Positions 26,507 through 35,457 of a stretch of DNA of 64,000 nt are shown piece by piece; positions within the stretch are counted from its first letter, which is position 1, and each line of letters opens with the position of its first letter. The position numbers were made by a program, and so were the translations under genes. The notes beneath the pieces were generated by a model. That model was given only the letters and a program-made list of their open reading frames with translations. It was not told the origin of the DNA and did no database searches. The DNA is from JAAYJR01 sp964563975. GTDB taxonomy: Bacteria; Bacteroidota; Bacteroidia; Bacteroidales; Prolixibacteraceae. The DNA lies in NCBI GenBank assembly GCA_964563975.1, contig CAZLZJ010000001.1, forward strand, positions 1-64,000. Reading direction: 5' to 3'.

Positions 26507-27040
26507 CTAAAATCCGGGGCTCCGGGTTACGGTGACGCTGGTTCCGATTTTAAAATTTTTTGAAATATTATACTCCATAAACAGTGTAGAGCCGCGAAAG
26601 TCATAACTGTTGACACCCCTGTTTGGAAATGGAGCGGAAAATATTGAATTGCCTCCGTAACTGAAACCTCCCAGTAATAATTTATTGCCTATTTTATAAT
26701 CGGCACCACTGAAAACAGAACCGTCTCTTATAAAAGGCGAAAAAAGAGGTCCCGGATAAAAAGATAACAAACCACCTGTGGCTAACCGGTAATAATTAAT
26801 GCCGGAAACAAAATAGTGATATCTTTTTGCCAGCCCCGTGTCAATGCTGAAATCTGCCAGCGGCAGAGGTACCAATTGGTTAAATGAAGGAACTCCGGTA
26901 AAAAACGGATTATCGTAAATATATTGAGGCAGCGTATCTGAAAAAAGAGAGTCTTTTTCAAAAATGACAGGCACCGGCAGCTCTTGTGCAAAAGAGCCGA
27001 GGCTGAGTAAAAAGAGTAATAATATAATTTGTAATCTCAA
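26507..27040 (-). CDS. Small predicted outer-membrane protein of unknown function
   Basis: The 177-residue product starts with a strong signal peptide (RLQIILLLFLLSLGSFAQ) and continues with alternating Gly/aromatic strands (YHYFVSGINYYRL, GADYKIGNKLLLGGFSYG, FRGSTLFMEYNISKNFKIG) that resemble the last strands of an outer-membrane beta-barrel. It ends in VTVTRSPGF. No ATG is available near the signal peptide; I chose TTG at 27040 because GGAGG (27052-27048) lies seven bases upstream. Extending to a TTG at 27109 would put 23 extra residues before the signal peptide. It runs in the same direction as the AddA-like gene with a 34-base gap. I do not recognise the family. Confidence 0.65.
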   Translation of the reverse strand: MRLQIILLLFLLSLGSFAQELPVPVIFEKDSLFSDTLPQYIYDNPFFTGVPSFNQLVPLPLADFSIDTGLAKRYHYFVSGINYYRLATGGLLSFYPGPLFSPFIRDGSVFSGADYKIGNKLLLGGFSYGGNSIFSAPFPNRGVNSYDFRGSTLFMEYNISKNFKIGTSVTVTRSPGF

Positions 27041-27341
27041 GACAATGCCTCCATTATTAATCAATACTTCAAAATTAATAATTTTGATTAATAAATCCCT
27101 GTTGCACAATAGTCATAATAACAGGTTTTTTAAAAAAAATTTGGATAAGTCCTTATTCCAAAATACATTTGAAGAAAATTAAGATTTTAAAACACTCAAA
27201 TATGGTGCTTTAAAAGATAATTATATTAATCTTATGTTATAAATATCTCTATACTAATTGAATTGTAGTTTCAAAATTCTAATTATATTTAAAGTACTGT
27301 AAATTTGTTAAAAAATACTAAAATTCACATTCGAAAAATCT
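27041..27341. other. Divergent intergenic region before the 7TM sensor kinase
   Basis: This AT-rich region lies between the small outer-membrane protein gene and the 7TM kinase. It contains the ribosome-binding site above and a perfect plus-strand -7 element, TAAATTTG (27300-27307), 35 bases before the kinase ATG. No -33 element at standard spacing and no gene were seen. Confidence 0.4.
27048..27052 (-). promoter_or_regulatory. Shine-Dalgarno sequence that decides a TTG start
   Basis: GGAGG on the minus strand is separated by seven bases from TTG at 27040. Canonical SD sequences are uncommon in Bacteroidota, so its exact spacing is good evidence for this start. Confidence 0.5.
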
Positions 27342-29138
27342 ATGTCAGATATATTTAGCTATATATTGCTTGAAGATATCCCAAAAGCAAGCATTATTCA
27401 TTTTTTTACTGTTTTTGCTGCTCTTTCAACAATTATAGTTATTTATAAATACAGGATTGCTCCGGAAGTTAAATATCTTATCTTCATTGTTTCCGGTGCA
27501 GCTGTATGGGCATTTGCCTATGGTATGGAATTTATGTCGACAGAGCTTGAAAGTAAAATATTCTGGTCCAAATTCTCCTATTGCGGCATTTCATTTATAC
27601 CTGTTTTCTATTTCTTTTTCACCAAAGCATTCAGCCGGCGTGCAGAAAATATCAGATTATGCGAAATAGCACTGCTATCAATTTTTCCTGCAAGCACTCT
27701 GCTATTGGCAATTACAAATGACTTCCACCAACTTTTGTGGACAGAGATATTTTTTCATCCGGAGAAAAATATAGTTATTTATAAATACGGCATTTGGTTT
27801 TGGCTCTTTTGGACCTACTCTTTAGTGCTTATTACATTGGGTGTATATAACCTGTTGCGCTCTGTTAACGATTTTACGGGATCTTATAAAATACAAGTGG
27901 TTATTTTACTGCTGGCCACACTGTTCCCATTGGTGGGAAACACAATGTATGTCACCGGACTGACACCGGTTCAGGGATTTGACTTCACTCCTGTGTTGTT
28001 TGTTTTTTCAACAATTATTATTTCGGCAGGTGTATTGAATTTCGGGATGTTCGAACTGGTCCCGCTGGCAAGAAATAAGCTTATCGACACAATGAAAAAT
28101 GGAGTTGTGGTGATAAATTCAAATGGGATTATTGAAGACCACAATCCGGCATTGTTGAATATACTAAACCTAAGTAAAGAAAATGTTATTAAAAAGCCTT
28201 TCAAAGAGGTATTTGCCGGTTATGAGTCACTTATAAAAGCCACTGAAGAGATGGAGGCCGAGCCGCAAAATATTGAAATAAGCTTCGAAAAAATCAAAAA
28301 ACATTACCAGGTACACATTTTCCCTTTATGGCACAATAAAAGAGCATTATCCGGACAGCTCATTCAAATTTATGATATCACCTCTCTGAAGCAAGGGGAG
28401 AAAAAAATCATGGAGACTAACAAACAGCTGCTTGAGGAGATTGAGCAGCGGGGAAAATTGATTGACGACCTGAATGCCTTTGCTCACACAATTGCTCATG
28501 ACCTGCGTAACTCACTTGGTTCAATTTACTCTTCAAGTGAAGTAATAAAAGAGAGTCTTGCAGATCAGACTGATGCAAATTTTTTAATTGAAATGTCTGA
28601 CTTAGTTAAAAGTGCGGCCGAAAAAGCAATGCACATTACTGAAGAACTGCTTCTTCTTGCTACAGTGAGAAATGAAAAAATTGAAAAAAAGCTGCTGGTA
28701 ATGGATTCAATTTTTCGTGAAGCAAAAAGCCAGCTTTCATCGATGATAAAAGAGTATCAGGCAAAAATAATTTCACCCGATATCTGGCCGCAGTCAATAG
28801 GCCATGCACCCTGGGTTGAGGAGGTTTGGGCAAATTACTTAAGCAATGCCATAAAATATGGAGGCACACCCCCTTTAATTGAAGTTGGGGCCGACCTTCC
28901 TGAAGGGGGTTTTGTAAAATACTGGATAAAAGACAATGGCAACGGCATAGCTAAAGAGGAGCAGACAAAACTTTTTAAAAAATATTCCAGGCTTGCCCCT
29001 GAGAAGGCACATGGATACGGGCTTGGGCTTTCAATTGTTAAACGTATAGTAGATAAATTAGAAGGCAGGGTTGGATTAGAAAGCACAGGCCGCAAAGGCG
29101 AAGGAGCTAAATTCTGGTTTGAGCTGCCTGTTAAATAA
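27342..29138 (+). CDS. Sensor histidine kinase with N-terminal 7TM sensory region and PAS domain
   Basis: The 598-residue inner-membrane protein has about seven hydrophobic helices in its first 240 residues, matching the histidine-kinase N-terminal 7TM domain. A PAS domain follows (about 245-355, VVINSNGIIEDHNPALLNIL), then HisKA with AHTIAHDLRNSLGS (phosphorylated H386) and an HATPase domain (NYLSNAIKYGG, KDNGNGI, GYGLGLSIVKRIV). It is a classical, not hybrid, kinase, so it needs a separate response regulator; none is adjacent. The stop is nine bases before fabD on the same strand, so the two are probably co-transcribed. The signal is unknown. Confidence 0.93.
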   Translation: MSDIFSYILLEDIPKASIIHFFTVFAALSTIIVIYKYRIAPEVKYLIFIVSGAAVWAFAYGMEFMSTELESKIFWSKFSYCGISFIPVFYFFFTKAFSRRAENIRLCEIALLSIFPASTLLLAITNDFHQLLWTEIFFHPEKNIVIYKYGIWFWLFWTYSLVLITLGVYNLLRSVNDFTGSYKIQVVILLLATLFPLVGNTMYVTGLTPVQGFDFTPVLFVFSTIIISAGVLNFGMFELVPLARNKLIDTMKNGVVVINSNGIIEDHNPALLNILNLSKENVIKKPFKEVFAGYESLIKATEEMEAEPQNIEISFEKIKKHYQVHIFPLWHNKRALSGQLIQIYDITSLKQGEKKIMETNKQLLEEIEQRGKLIDDLNAFAHTIAHDLRNSLGSIYSSSEVIKESLADQTDANFLIEMSDLVKSAAEKAMHITEELLLLATVRNEKIEKKLLVMDSIFREAKSQLSSMIKEYQAKIISPDIWPQSIGHAPWVEEVWANYLSNAIKYGGTPPLIEVGADLPEGGFVKYWIKDNGNGIAKEEQTKLFKKYSRLAPEKAHGYGLGLSIVKRIVDKLEGRVGLESTGRKGEGAKFWFELPVK

Positions 29139-29147
29139 ATTATTGAT

Positions 29148-30029
29148 ATGCAAGCATATATTTTCCCCGGACAGGGGGCACAATACCCCGGTATGGGTAA
29201 AGATCTTTATAAAAAATCAGCTGAAGCCAGAAAACAGTTTGATATTGCCGCCGGCATCCTTGGGTTTAACATTGCGGAGATTATGTTTGAAGGAACAGCC
29301 GGGGAGCTTAAAGAGACAAAAGTTACTCAGCCGGCAATCTTTTTACACTCGGTGCTTCTTGCCGGCACATTTGACAGGTTATCTCCCGGAATGGCAGCAG
29401 GTCATTCATTAGGTGAATTTTCTGCCCTCACGGTAAGCGGCTCCCTCTCTTTCGAAGATGGCCTTACATTGGTATCAAAACGTGCTGCTGCCATGCAAAA
29501 AGCTTGCATGATAAAACCTTCTGCCATGGCAGCGGTAATAGGACTTGACGACCATATTGTCGAAGAGGTGTGTGAAGCTGTTGAAGATAGTGTCGTAGCT
29601 GCAAATTATAACTGTCCGGGGCAACTTGTAATTTCCGGATCAGTGGAAGGGATTGACCGGGCGTGCAAAATCCTTTCCGGCAAAGGGGCAAAAAGAGTAA
29701 TTAAGCTTCCTGTAAGCGGGGCATTCCACTCTCCCTTTATGGAGCCTGCAGGAGATGAATTGGAAAATGCAATTAAGTCGGTTACCTTTAAAAAACCATT
29801 TTGCCCGGTTTATCAAAATGTAAGTGCAAAGCCTGTGACAGACCCCGAACAGATCAGAAAAAATCTTATTTTACAACTAACATCTCCTGTAAGATGGACA
29901 CAAACAGTACAAAATATGATAAGTGACGGTGCTACATCATTTATTGAAATAGGGCCGGGAAATGTGTTACAGGGGCTTGTAAAAAAAATAGATAAAAATG
30001 TGAAAGTAAGCGGCATCGATAAAATCTGA
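29148..30029 (+). CDS. fabD: Malonyl-CoA:acyl carrier protein transacylase
   Basis: FabD moves malonyl groups from CoA to ACP to feed fatty acid elongation in the cytoplasm. The 293-residue protein has the expected FPGQGAQYPGMG oxyanion block near the N-terminus, the nucleophile Ser in GHSLGEFSAL (about residue 87), the catalytic His in GAFHSPFMEPA (about 197) and the terminal FIEIGPGNVLQGLVKK. Usually fabD sits with other fab genes; here it is alone behind a sensor kinase with a nine-base gap. It ends one base before the convergent CDF transporter gene. Length is normal. Confidence 0.96.
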   Translation: MQAYIFPGQGAQYPGMGKDLYKKSAEARKQFDIAAGILGFNIAEIMFEGTAGELKETKVTQPAIFLHSVLLAGTFDRLSPGMAAGHSLGEFSALTVSGSLSFEDGLTLVSKRAAAMQKACMIKPSAMAAVIGLDDHIVEEVCEAVEDSVVAANYNCPGQLVISGSVEGIDRACKILSGKGAKRVIKLPVSGAFHSPFMEPAGDELENAIKSVTFKKPFCPVYQNVSAKPVTDPEQIRKNLILQLTSPVRWTQTVQNMISDGATSFIEIGPGNVLQGLVKKIDKNVKVSGIDKI

Positions 30030-30030
30030 T

Positions 30031-30918
30031 TTAGCAGCCGGCACCACACCCCTTCCGGAGATTGCCTCTTTCAACCTGAAATGTAGTATGACCGATATTA
30101 AAACGCTTTTTAAGCTCCTCCTGCATCATGGAGATAAAATTATCGCTGCTCCCTTCAGGCATTACAAGATGAACAGTAAGAGCAGACTGGGTAGTGCTTA
30201 TTGCCCAAATATGCAGGTCGTGCAAGCTTTCAACACCCGGCTGTGATTTAATAAACTCCCTGACCTCCTCTATATCAATATTTTTGGGAACAGCATCAAG
30301 AGCAAGGTTTACAGAATCAATAAAAAGCCCCCATGCACTGTACAATACTACTGCAATAATAATAAAACTCATCAGCGGATCGATCCAGAACCTGCCCGTG
30401 ATATTAATAAAAAGCCCTGCCATAACTACTCCCAAAGAGACAGCTGCATCGGCAATCATATGAAGAAATGCCCCTCTGATATTGAGATCGTGCTTCTGCC
30501 CTTTCAAAAAAAGAAGAGCTGTAAAAGAGTTTACAACAACTCCTATTCCGGCTACAATCATTACCTGCCCTCCTGCCACCGGACTGGGGTCCTGCAATTT
30601 TTCGAATGAGTCCCATGCAATGGCTGCAACAGCGGCAAACAGAAGAAAAGCATTTAAAATGGCAGTTAGTATTGTAGTCTTGCGCAAACCATAAGTATAT
30701 TTACCCCTCGGCCTCATCATGGCAAGCCGTGATGCAGTCCATGCAAGAGCAAGCCCGAGTATGTCGCTGGCATTGTGCCCGGCATCGGCAAGAAGAGCTG
30801 AAGAGTTGGAAATAATCCCAAATGCAACCTCAACTCCCACAAACAGAATATTCAATACTATCCCTATTGCAAATGCCTTACGGTGAGAATTGTAAATATG
30901 ACTATGATCATGTGCCAT
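30031..30918 (-). CDS. Cation diffusion facilitator family metal exporter
   Basis: The 295-residue protein fits the CDF family (ZitB/CzcD-like), which exports Zn2+ or similar divalent metals in exchange for protons across the inner membrane. It has six helices; metal-site residues appear in LLADAGHNASDILGLALAW (H and D of helix II) and FLHMIADAAVSLGVVMAGL (H and D of helix V), followed by a cytoplasmic C-terminal domain (SLHDLHIWAISTTQSALTVH). A His-rich N-terminus (HDHSHIYNSH) is typical of zinc exporters. The start is the ATG at 30918; a TTG at 30930 is weaker. Specificity is not resolved. Convergent with fabD. Confidence 0.92.
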   Translation of the reverse strand: MAHDHSHIYNSHRKAFAIGIVLNILFVGVEVAFGIISNSSALLADAGHNASDILGLALAWTASRLAMMRPRGKYTYGLRKTTILTAILNAFLLFAAVAAIAWDSFEKLQDPSPVAGGQVMIVAGIGVVVNSFTALLFLKGQKHDLNIRGAFLHMIADAAVSLGVVMAGLFINITGRFWIDPLMSFIIIAVVLYSAWGLFIDSVNLALDAVPKNIDIEEVREFIKSQPGVESLHDLHIWAISTTQSALTVHLVMPEGSSDNFISMMQEELKKRFNIGHTTFQVERGNLRKGCGAGC

Positions 30919-31080
30919 TATTAAAATCAATCAATAACAAGTTAATAAATTGGGACCCCGATTAACGCAGCCTCTCAGTAATTAAACTAACAAATTACTA
31001 ACAAACAGGTTCAAATTGTCTTTTATTGCTAATTTTACCTCTTTAAAATATTTTTATATTAAAATAGAATTTAAACCAGT

Positions 31081-32187
31081 TTGAAGCCGGTTGTAAAAAA
31101 AAGAATTATTGTATCGGTCACCACCGATCTTGTTTCTGACAACAGGGTGCATAAGGTATGCACGGCACTGCATGAATCGGGTTTTGATATATTGCTCACA
31201 GGCAGAAAAATTCCCGGCAAACTGAAATTAGCACCACGTGAATATAAAACAAACCGGTTCAAACTGCCGTTTAATAAGGGGTTTTTATTTTATGCATCTT
31301 ATAACCTCAGGCTTTTTATCTTTCTTTTGGTTAATAAATTTGATCTGTTGCTGGCAAATGATCTGGATACCCTGCCGGCCAATTTTTTAATATCCAAACT
31401 AAAGGGTAAACCTTTGATATACGACAGCCATGAATATTTTACAGAGGTTCCTGAGCTGATAAACAGAAAGTTTGTAAAAGGTATCTGGGAACTGTTGGAA
31501 AAGATGATGCTTCCCCATATAAAATATGCATACACCGTTAGCAACTCAATTGCAGAGGTATATACGGCAAAGTATGGAACCGGCTTCAAAGTTGTCAGAA
31601 ATATTTCCGCTAACAAATCTGAACCTCTGCATAAACAAACTAATGAAAAAATAATACTATACCAGGGAGCGTTGAATAAAGGAAGAGGGCTTCAAAAGGC
31701 GGTTATGGCCATGAGCTTTGTGAAAGGAGCAAAATTAGTGATTGCAGGCGACGGTCCCATAAAAAATGAGCTGTCACTGTTAATTGACAAGCTTGAGCTG
31801 GGAAAAAAAGTTCAAATGACGGGAAGAATGTCTATTGAGGAGCTGACCGGGCTGACTCCCACAGCTTCGGCAGGAATATCATTGGAAGAGGGGCCTGCAC
31901 TGAATTACCGGTATGCACTTCCAAATAAACTTTTCGACTATATTCAGGCACAGGTACCGGTAATAGTTTCAAATATGCCCGAAATGGCTGCTCTTGTCAA
32001 CAGGTACCGGATAGGTTTGGTAATCTCTTCACATGAACCGGCTGAGCTGGGAAAAGCTTTTAACACTCTGCTGTTTGATATTAAACAGAGAGAAATATGG
32101 AAAAAGAATCTGAAAAATGCAGCAAAAGAGCTTAACTGGGAAAATGAAAAAAAAGTTCTTCAGGATATATTTAAAAAATTTATATAG
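31081..32187 (+). CDS. Glycosyltransferase family 4-like protein
   Basis: The 368-residue cytoplasmic or peripheral membrane protein has a GT-B fold pattern: an N-terminal IIVSVTTDLVSDNRVHKVCTAL block, DLLLANDLDTLPANF, YDSHEYFTEVPEL, and a C-terminal nucleotide-sugar domain with LYQGALNKGRGLQKAV, VIAGDGP and SLEEGPALNYRYALPNKLFDY (EX7E-like). It would transfer a sugar from an activated donor to a polysaccharide or lipid; donor and acceptor are unknown. The only available start is TTG at 31081, since an in-frame stop lies nine bases upstream and no ATG is close. No other sugar genes surround it, so it is not part of a visible capsule locus. Confidence 0.87.
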   Translation: MKPVVKKRIIVSVTTDLVSDNRVHKVCTALHESGFDILLTGRKIPGKLKLAPREYKTNRFKLPFNKGFLFYASYNLRLFIFLLVNKFDLLLANDLDTLPANFLISKLKGKPLIYDSHEYFTEVPELINRKFVKGIWELLEKMMLPHIKYAYTVSNSIAEVYTAKYGTGFKVVRNISANKSEPLHKQTNEKIILYQGALNKGRGLQKAVMAMSFVKGAKLVIAGDGPIKNELSLLIDKLELGKKVQMTGRMSIEELTGLTPTASAGISLEEGPALNYRYALPNKLFDYIQAQVPVIVSNMPEMAALVNRYRIGLVISSHEPAELGKAFNTLLFDIKQREIWKKNLKNAAKELNWENEKKVLQDIFKKFI

Positions 32188-32370
32188 TCTGTTTTTTAAG
32201 ATGACAGATACTAAATGAAGATATTAAACAGTTTTATAAAATATTATAGTAACAACATTTATAAGTCTTCCCGAATTAAACCGGAGTTTTGGATATAATT
32301 AAAATATATACGGATACTTCTGTTAAAATCGGCCGGCTGTACAACATCTTTGAAAATAATTGATTTAACC

Positions 32371-35300
32371 ATGAAAACAACTAATCTTGTTTTTTTAATA
32401 GTGACATTGATAATTCAGGCACAATTTGAGCTCCATGCCCAAAAAACCGACTATTACGGTACAATTGAAGAGGATACTAAAATGGGGAGGGAGCTTTTTG
32501 AACAGGGGAAATATAACTCGGCCTTCAGACAGTTTGAAAAAGTTCAAAAAAGAACTGATCCGGATTCCGAGATATATTCAGAAGCCATTTTTTATAAATC
32601 TGTTGCTGCCCTTAAATCGGGTAACAAATCAGGCTATAAAATGCTCAACAGATTTATCGAAGATTATCCTGAAAGCCCGCATATCGAAAGAGCATGGCTT
32701 AATTTAGGCGATTATCAGTTTGAGCATAAACATTATCAGGCTGTTTTACAAAGTTATGGCAAGGTCAACAAAGCTTCACTGAACAGAGCTGACAGGGTGC
32801 AGTATCAATATAGAAACGGTTATTCACACCTTATGATGGAGAACAACCGGGAGGCGCTAAAAGAGTTCGAGGCAATAAAAGATGAAAATAATCTTTATAG
32901 CAGGCCTGCCACCTATTATTGGGCACATATAATGTATTTGGATGAAAATTACCGGTCAGCTCTTGAAGGTTTTTCTAAACTAAATGACGACCCGGTCTAT
33001 TCGAAGGTTATCCCGATCTATGTGAGCCATATATATTACAAGCAGCAAAAATATCAGGAAATAGTCAATTACACCGTAGAGATAATTGACGATGTTGAAG
33101 AAGAACATAAAAGTGAATTATCCAAAATAGTCGGAGATTCATATTTTCACCTCCGTGAATATGACAAAGCGCTGCCTTATTTAGAATATTACTACAATAC
33201 ACCCTCACTTAAAACAAGAGAAGACAACTATATTCTGGGGTACTGTTACTACTATTCCGAGCAACATCAAAAGGCTGTTCCTCTTTTGGAAAATGCATCA
33301 AAAGGGAAGGATGAAATGGCACAAAATGCATATTATCACCTTGCTGATGCTTATATTAAATTAAATGACAAAGAGAAAGCCCGTGTTGCATTCGAAGCTG
33401 CCTCAGAACTTGATTTCAATGAGCGTATCAGGGAGGATGCACTTTTTAATTATGCGAAGCTCACCTACGAACTGTCATATTCGCCATTTAATGAAACCAT
33501 AAAAGCCTTTGAAAGATATATTACTCTTTATCCCAACTCTCAAAGAAACAGTGAAGCATACAGATACCTTACCGAAGTTTTTATGGTAACAAGAAATTAC
33601 AGGGATGCAATAAGTGCTATTGAAAAAATTGAGGTTAAATCATCTGAAATATTAAAAGCTTATCAGAGGGTAACATTCTTCAGAGGAATGGAGCTCTTTA
33701 ACAACCTGGCTTATAATGAGGCTATTGACTACTTTGACCTTTCTCTTAAAAATGGCAGTCACAGCCGTGAGCTGAATGCAAAAGCTCTTTTTTGGAAAGC
33801 TGAAGCATTATACAGGGTAGGAAACTACAAAGGCTCATCCGATATTTATTCTCAATTTTTACATACACCAGCCTCACCTTCACTTTCTGAAAATTCAGAA
33901 GCTGAATATAACCTGGGATATGCCTACTTTAAACAAAATGACTACAATGCAGCTGCATCACACTTTAAAAACTATATATCCTCAATGAAAGGCAGCCGCT
34001 CCGGGAAAGTTGCCGATGCCTACAACCGCTTAGGTGATTACTATTTTCTCAATTCCAATTACAGTATGGCCAAACAAAATTATCAGCAGGCATACGATAT
34101 GAACCTTTTTGAACCCGACTATTCGCTATATCAAATTGCTTTCTGTATGGGACTTGAACAAAATCAGCAAGGAAAAATAAACACCCTGGAACGGTTATTA
34201 TCGGGATATCCCGATTCAGACTATTCGGATGATGCATATTTTGAACTGGGGCGGGCGCATGAGCGCTTAGGGCAAATATCGCAGGCAACAAAATATTACA
34301 AAGAGATAATATCTTCACATCAGCAAAGTGTCTATTTTCCTAAGGCACTGCTGCAAATGGGGCTCATCAGTTATAATAACGGCGATTTTAATCAGGCCCT
34401 TACTCACTATAAACAGGTTGCTGAAAATTTTAACGGAACATCTGAGGCACAAACAGCTTTATTAGGAATAAGAAACTGTTATGTTGAAATGAATAATGTT
34501 GATGCTTACTTTGCCTATACCAAAACTTTGGGTGGCGGTGCAGGTGTAGTTACAACATCCGAACAAGACTCATTGGTATATATGTCTGCTGAACGTCTCT
34601 ATATGTCTGACAGTCCTAAAGCATCTGAACAGCTGCAGAGATATCTGAGGGAGTTCCCGGATGGGAGCTTCGTGATCAATGCAAAATTTTACCTTGCAGA
34701 GTTATACTATAAAGAGGGTAGCTTCTCTTTGGCAAATGAGAATTATACTTTCGTAGCCAAACAACCAAATAATATATTCAGTGAGCAGGCTCTGTCAAGG
34801 GCTTCAGAGCTTACATTCAATGGCGGAAAATATCAGGAAGCCTTAGAGCTGTTCAACAGGCTCGAATCATTGTCGGGATCAAAATACAATACATTAAGGG
34901 CAAACAGCGGGCAGATGAGATGTTACTTTGAACTAAAACGATATAATGAAGCAATAATAGCAGCAGCAAAGGTTAAAAAATCGGACGTGGTAAATGAAGC
35001 GTGGATAAGAGAAGCCGATTATATTGAAGGAAAATCGGGATACTTCACCGGAAATTACAGTTCCGCCATAGAACCGCTTAAAAAAGTTGCAACCGATACT
35101 AAGCTTGCACAAGGCGCTGAATCAAAATTTCTTATATCTGATATTTACTATAAGCAGAACCAAAAGAAGGAAGCCGAAGATGAAATAATGGACTTTATTT
35201 CAAAAGGAACGCCCTTCCAATACTGGTTGGGGAAATCTTTTCTTCTGCTGGCAGATATATATATAGACCGCCATGATGAATTTCAGGCTAAACACACACT

Positions 35301-35445
35301 TCGCAGTGTAGTTGAAAATTACGGTAATGATGATGATGGAATAAAGGAAGAAGCAGCACAAAAGCTGGCAATAATTGAAGCCGGGGAGCAGCAGGAGCAG
35401 CAAAAAGCCAAAGACAGCTCATTCCAACTGAAAATTAATCAATAA
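32371..35445 (+). CDS. Large secreted TPR protein
   Basis: The 1024-residue protein has a signal peptide (MKTTNLVFLIVTLIIQAQFELHAQ) and almost entirely tetratricopeptide-like repeats, for example GRELFEQGKYNSAFRQFEKV, EAEYNLGYAYFKQNDYNAAA and DAYFELGRAHERLGQISQAT. It ends in a Gln/Lys-rich tail. There is no lipobox Cys, so it is likely periplasmic. Such long TPR proteins are commonly followed in Bacteroidota by a barrel protein, as here (12-base gap), and probably scaffold an outer-membrane complex. It is not clearly SprE/PorW, which is a lipoprotein. The start is ATG 32371, not the TTG at 32350. Confidence 0.87.
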   Translation: MKTTNLVFLIVTLIIQAQFELHAQKTDYYGTIEEDTKMGRELFEQGKYNSAFRQFEKVQKRTDPDSEIYSEAIFYKSVAALKSGNKSGYKMLNRFIEDYPESPHIERAWLNLGDYQFEHKHYQAVLQSYGKVNKASLNRADRVQYQYRNGYSHLMMENNREALKEFEAIKDENNLYSRPATYYWAHIMYLDENYRSALEGFSKLNDDPVYSKVIPIYVSHIYYKQQKYQEIVNYTVEIIDDVEEEHKSELSKIVGDSYFHLREYDKALPYLEYYYNTPSLKTREDNYILGYCYYYSEQHQKAVPLLENASKGKDEMAQNAYYHLADAYIKLNDKEKARVAFEAASELDFNERIREDALFNYAKLTYELSYSPFNETIKAFERYITLYPNSQRNSEAYRYLTEVFMVTRNYRDAISAIEKIEVKSSEILKAYQRVTFFRGMELFNNLAYNEAIDYFDLSLKNGSHSRELNAKALFWKAEALYRVGNYKGSSDIYSQFLHTPASPSLSENSEAEYNLGYAYFKQNDYNAAASHFKNYISSMKGSRSGKVADAYNRLGDYYFLNSNYSMAKQNYQQAYDMNLFEPDYSLYQIAFCMGLEQNQQGKINTLERLLSGYPDSDYSDDAYFELGRAHERLGQISQATKYYKEIISSHQQSVYFPKALLQMGLISYNNGDFNQALTHYKQVAENFNGTSEAQTALLGIRNCYVEMNNVDAYFAYTKTLGGGAGVVTTSEQDSLVYMSAERLYMSDSPKASEQLQRYLREFPDGSFVINAKFYLAELYYKEGSFSLANENYTFVAKQPNNIFSEQALSRASELTFNGGKYQEALELFNRLESLSGSKYNTLRANSGQMRCYFELKRYNEAIIAAAKVKKSDVVNEAWIREADYIEGKSGYFTGNYSSAIEPLKKVATDTKLAQGAESKFLISDIYYKQNQKKEAEDEIMDFISKGTPFQYWLGKSFLLLADIYIDRHDEFQAKHTLRSVVENYGNDDDGIKEEAAQKLAIIEAGEQQEQQKAKDSSFQLKINQ

Positions 35446-35457
35446 TATAAAAAGTCA

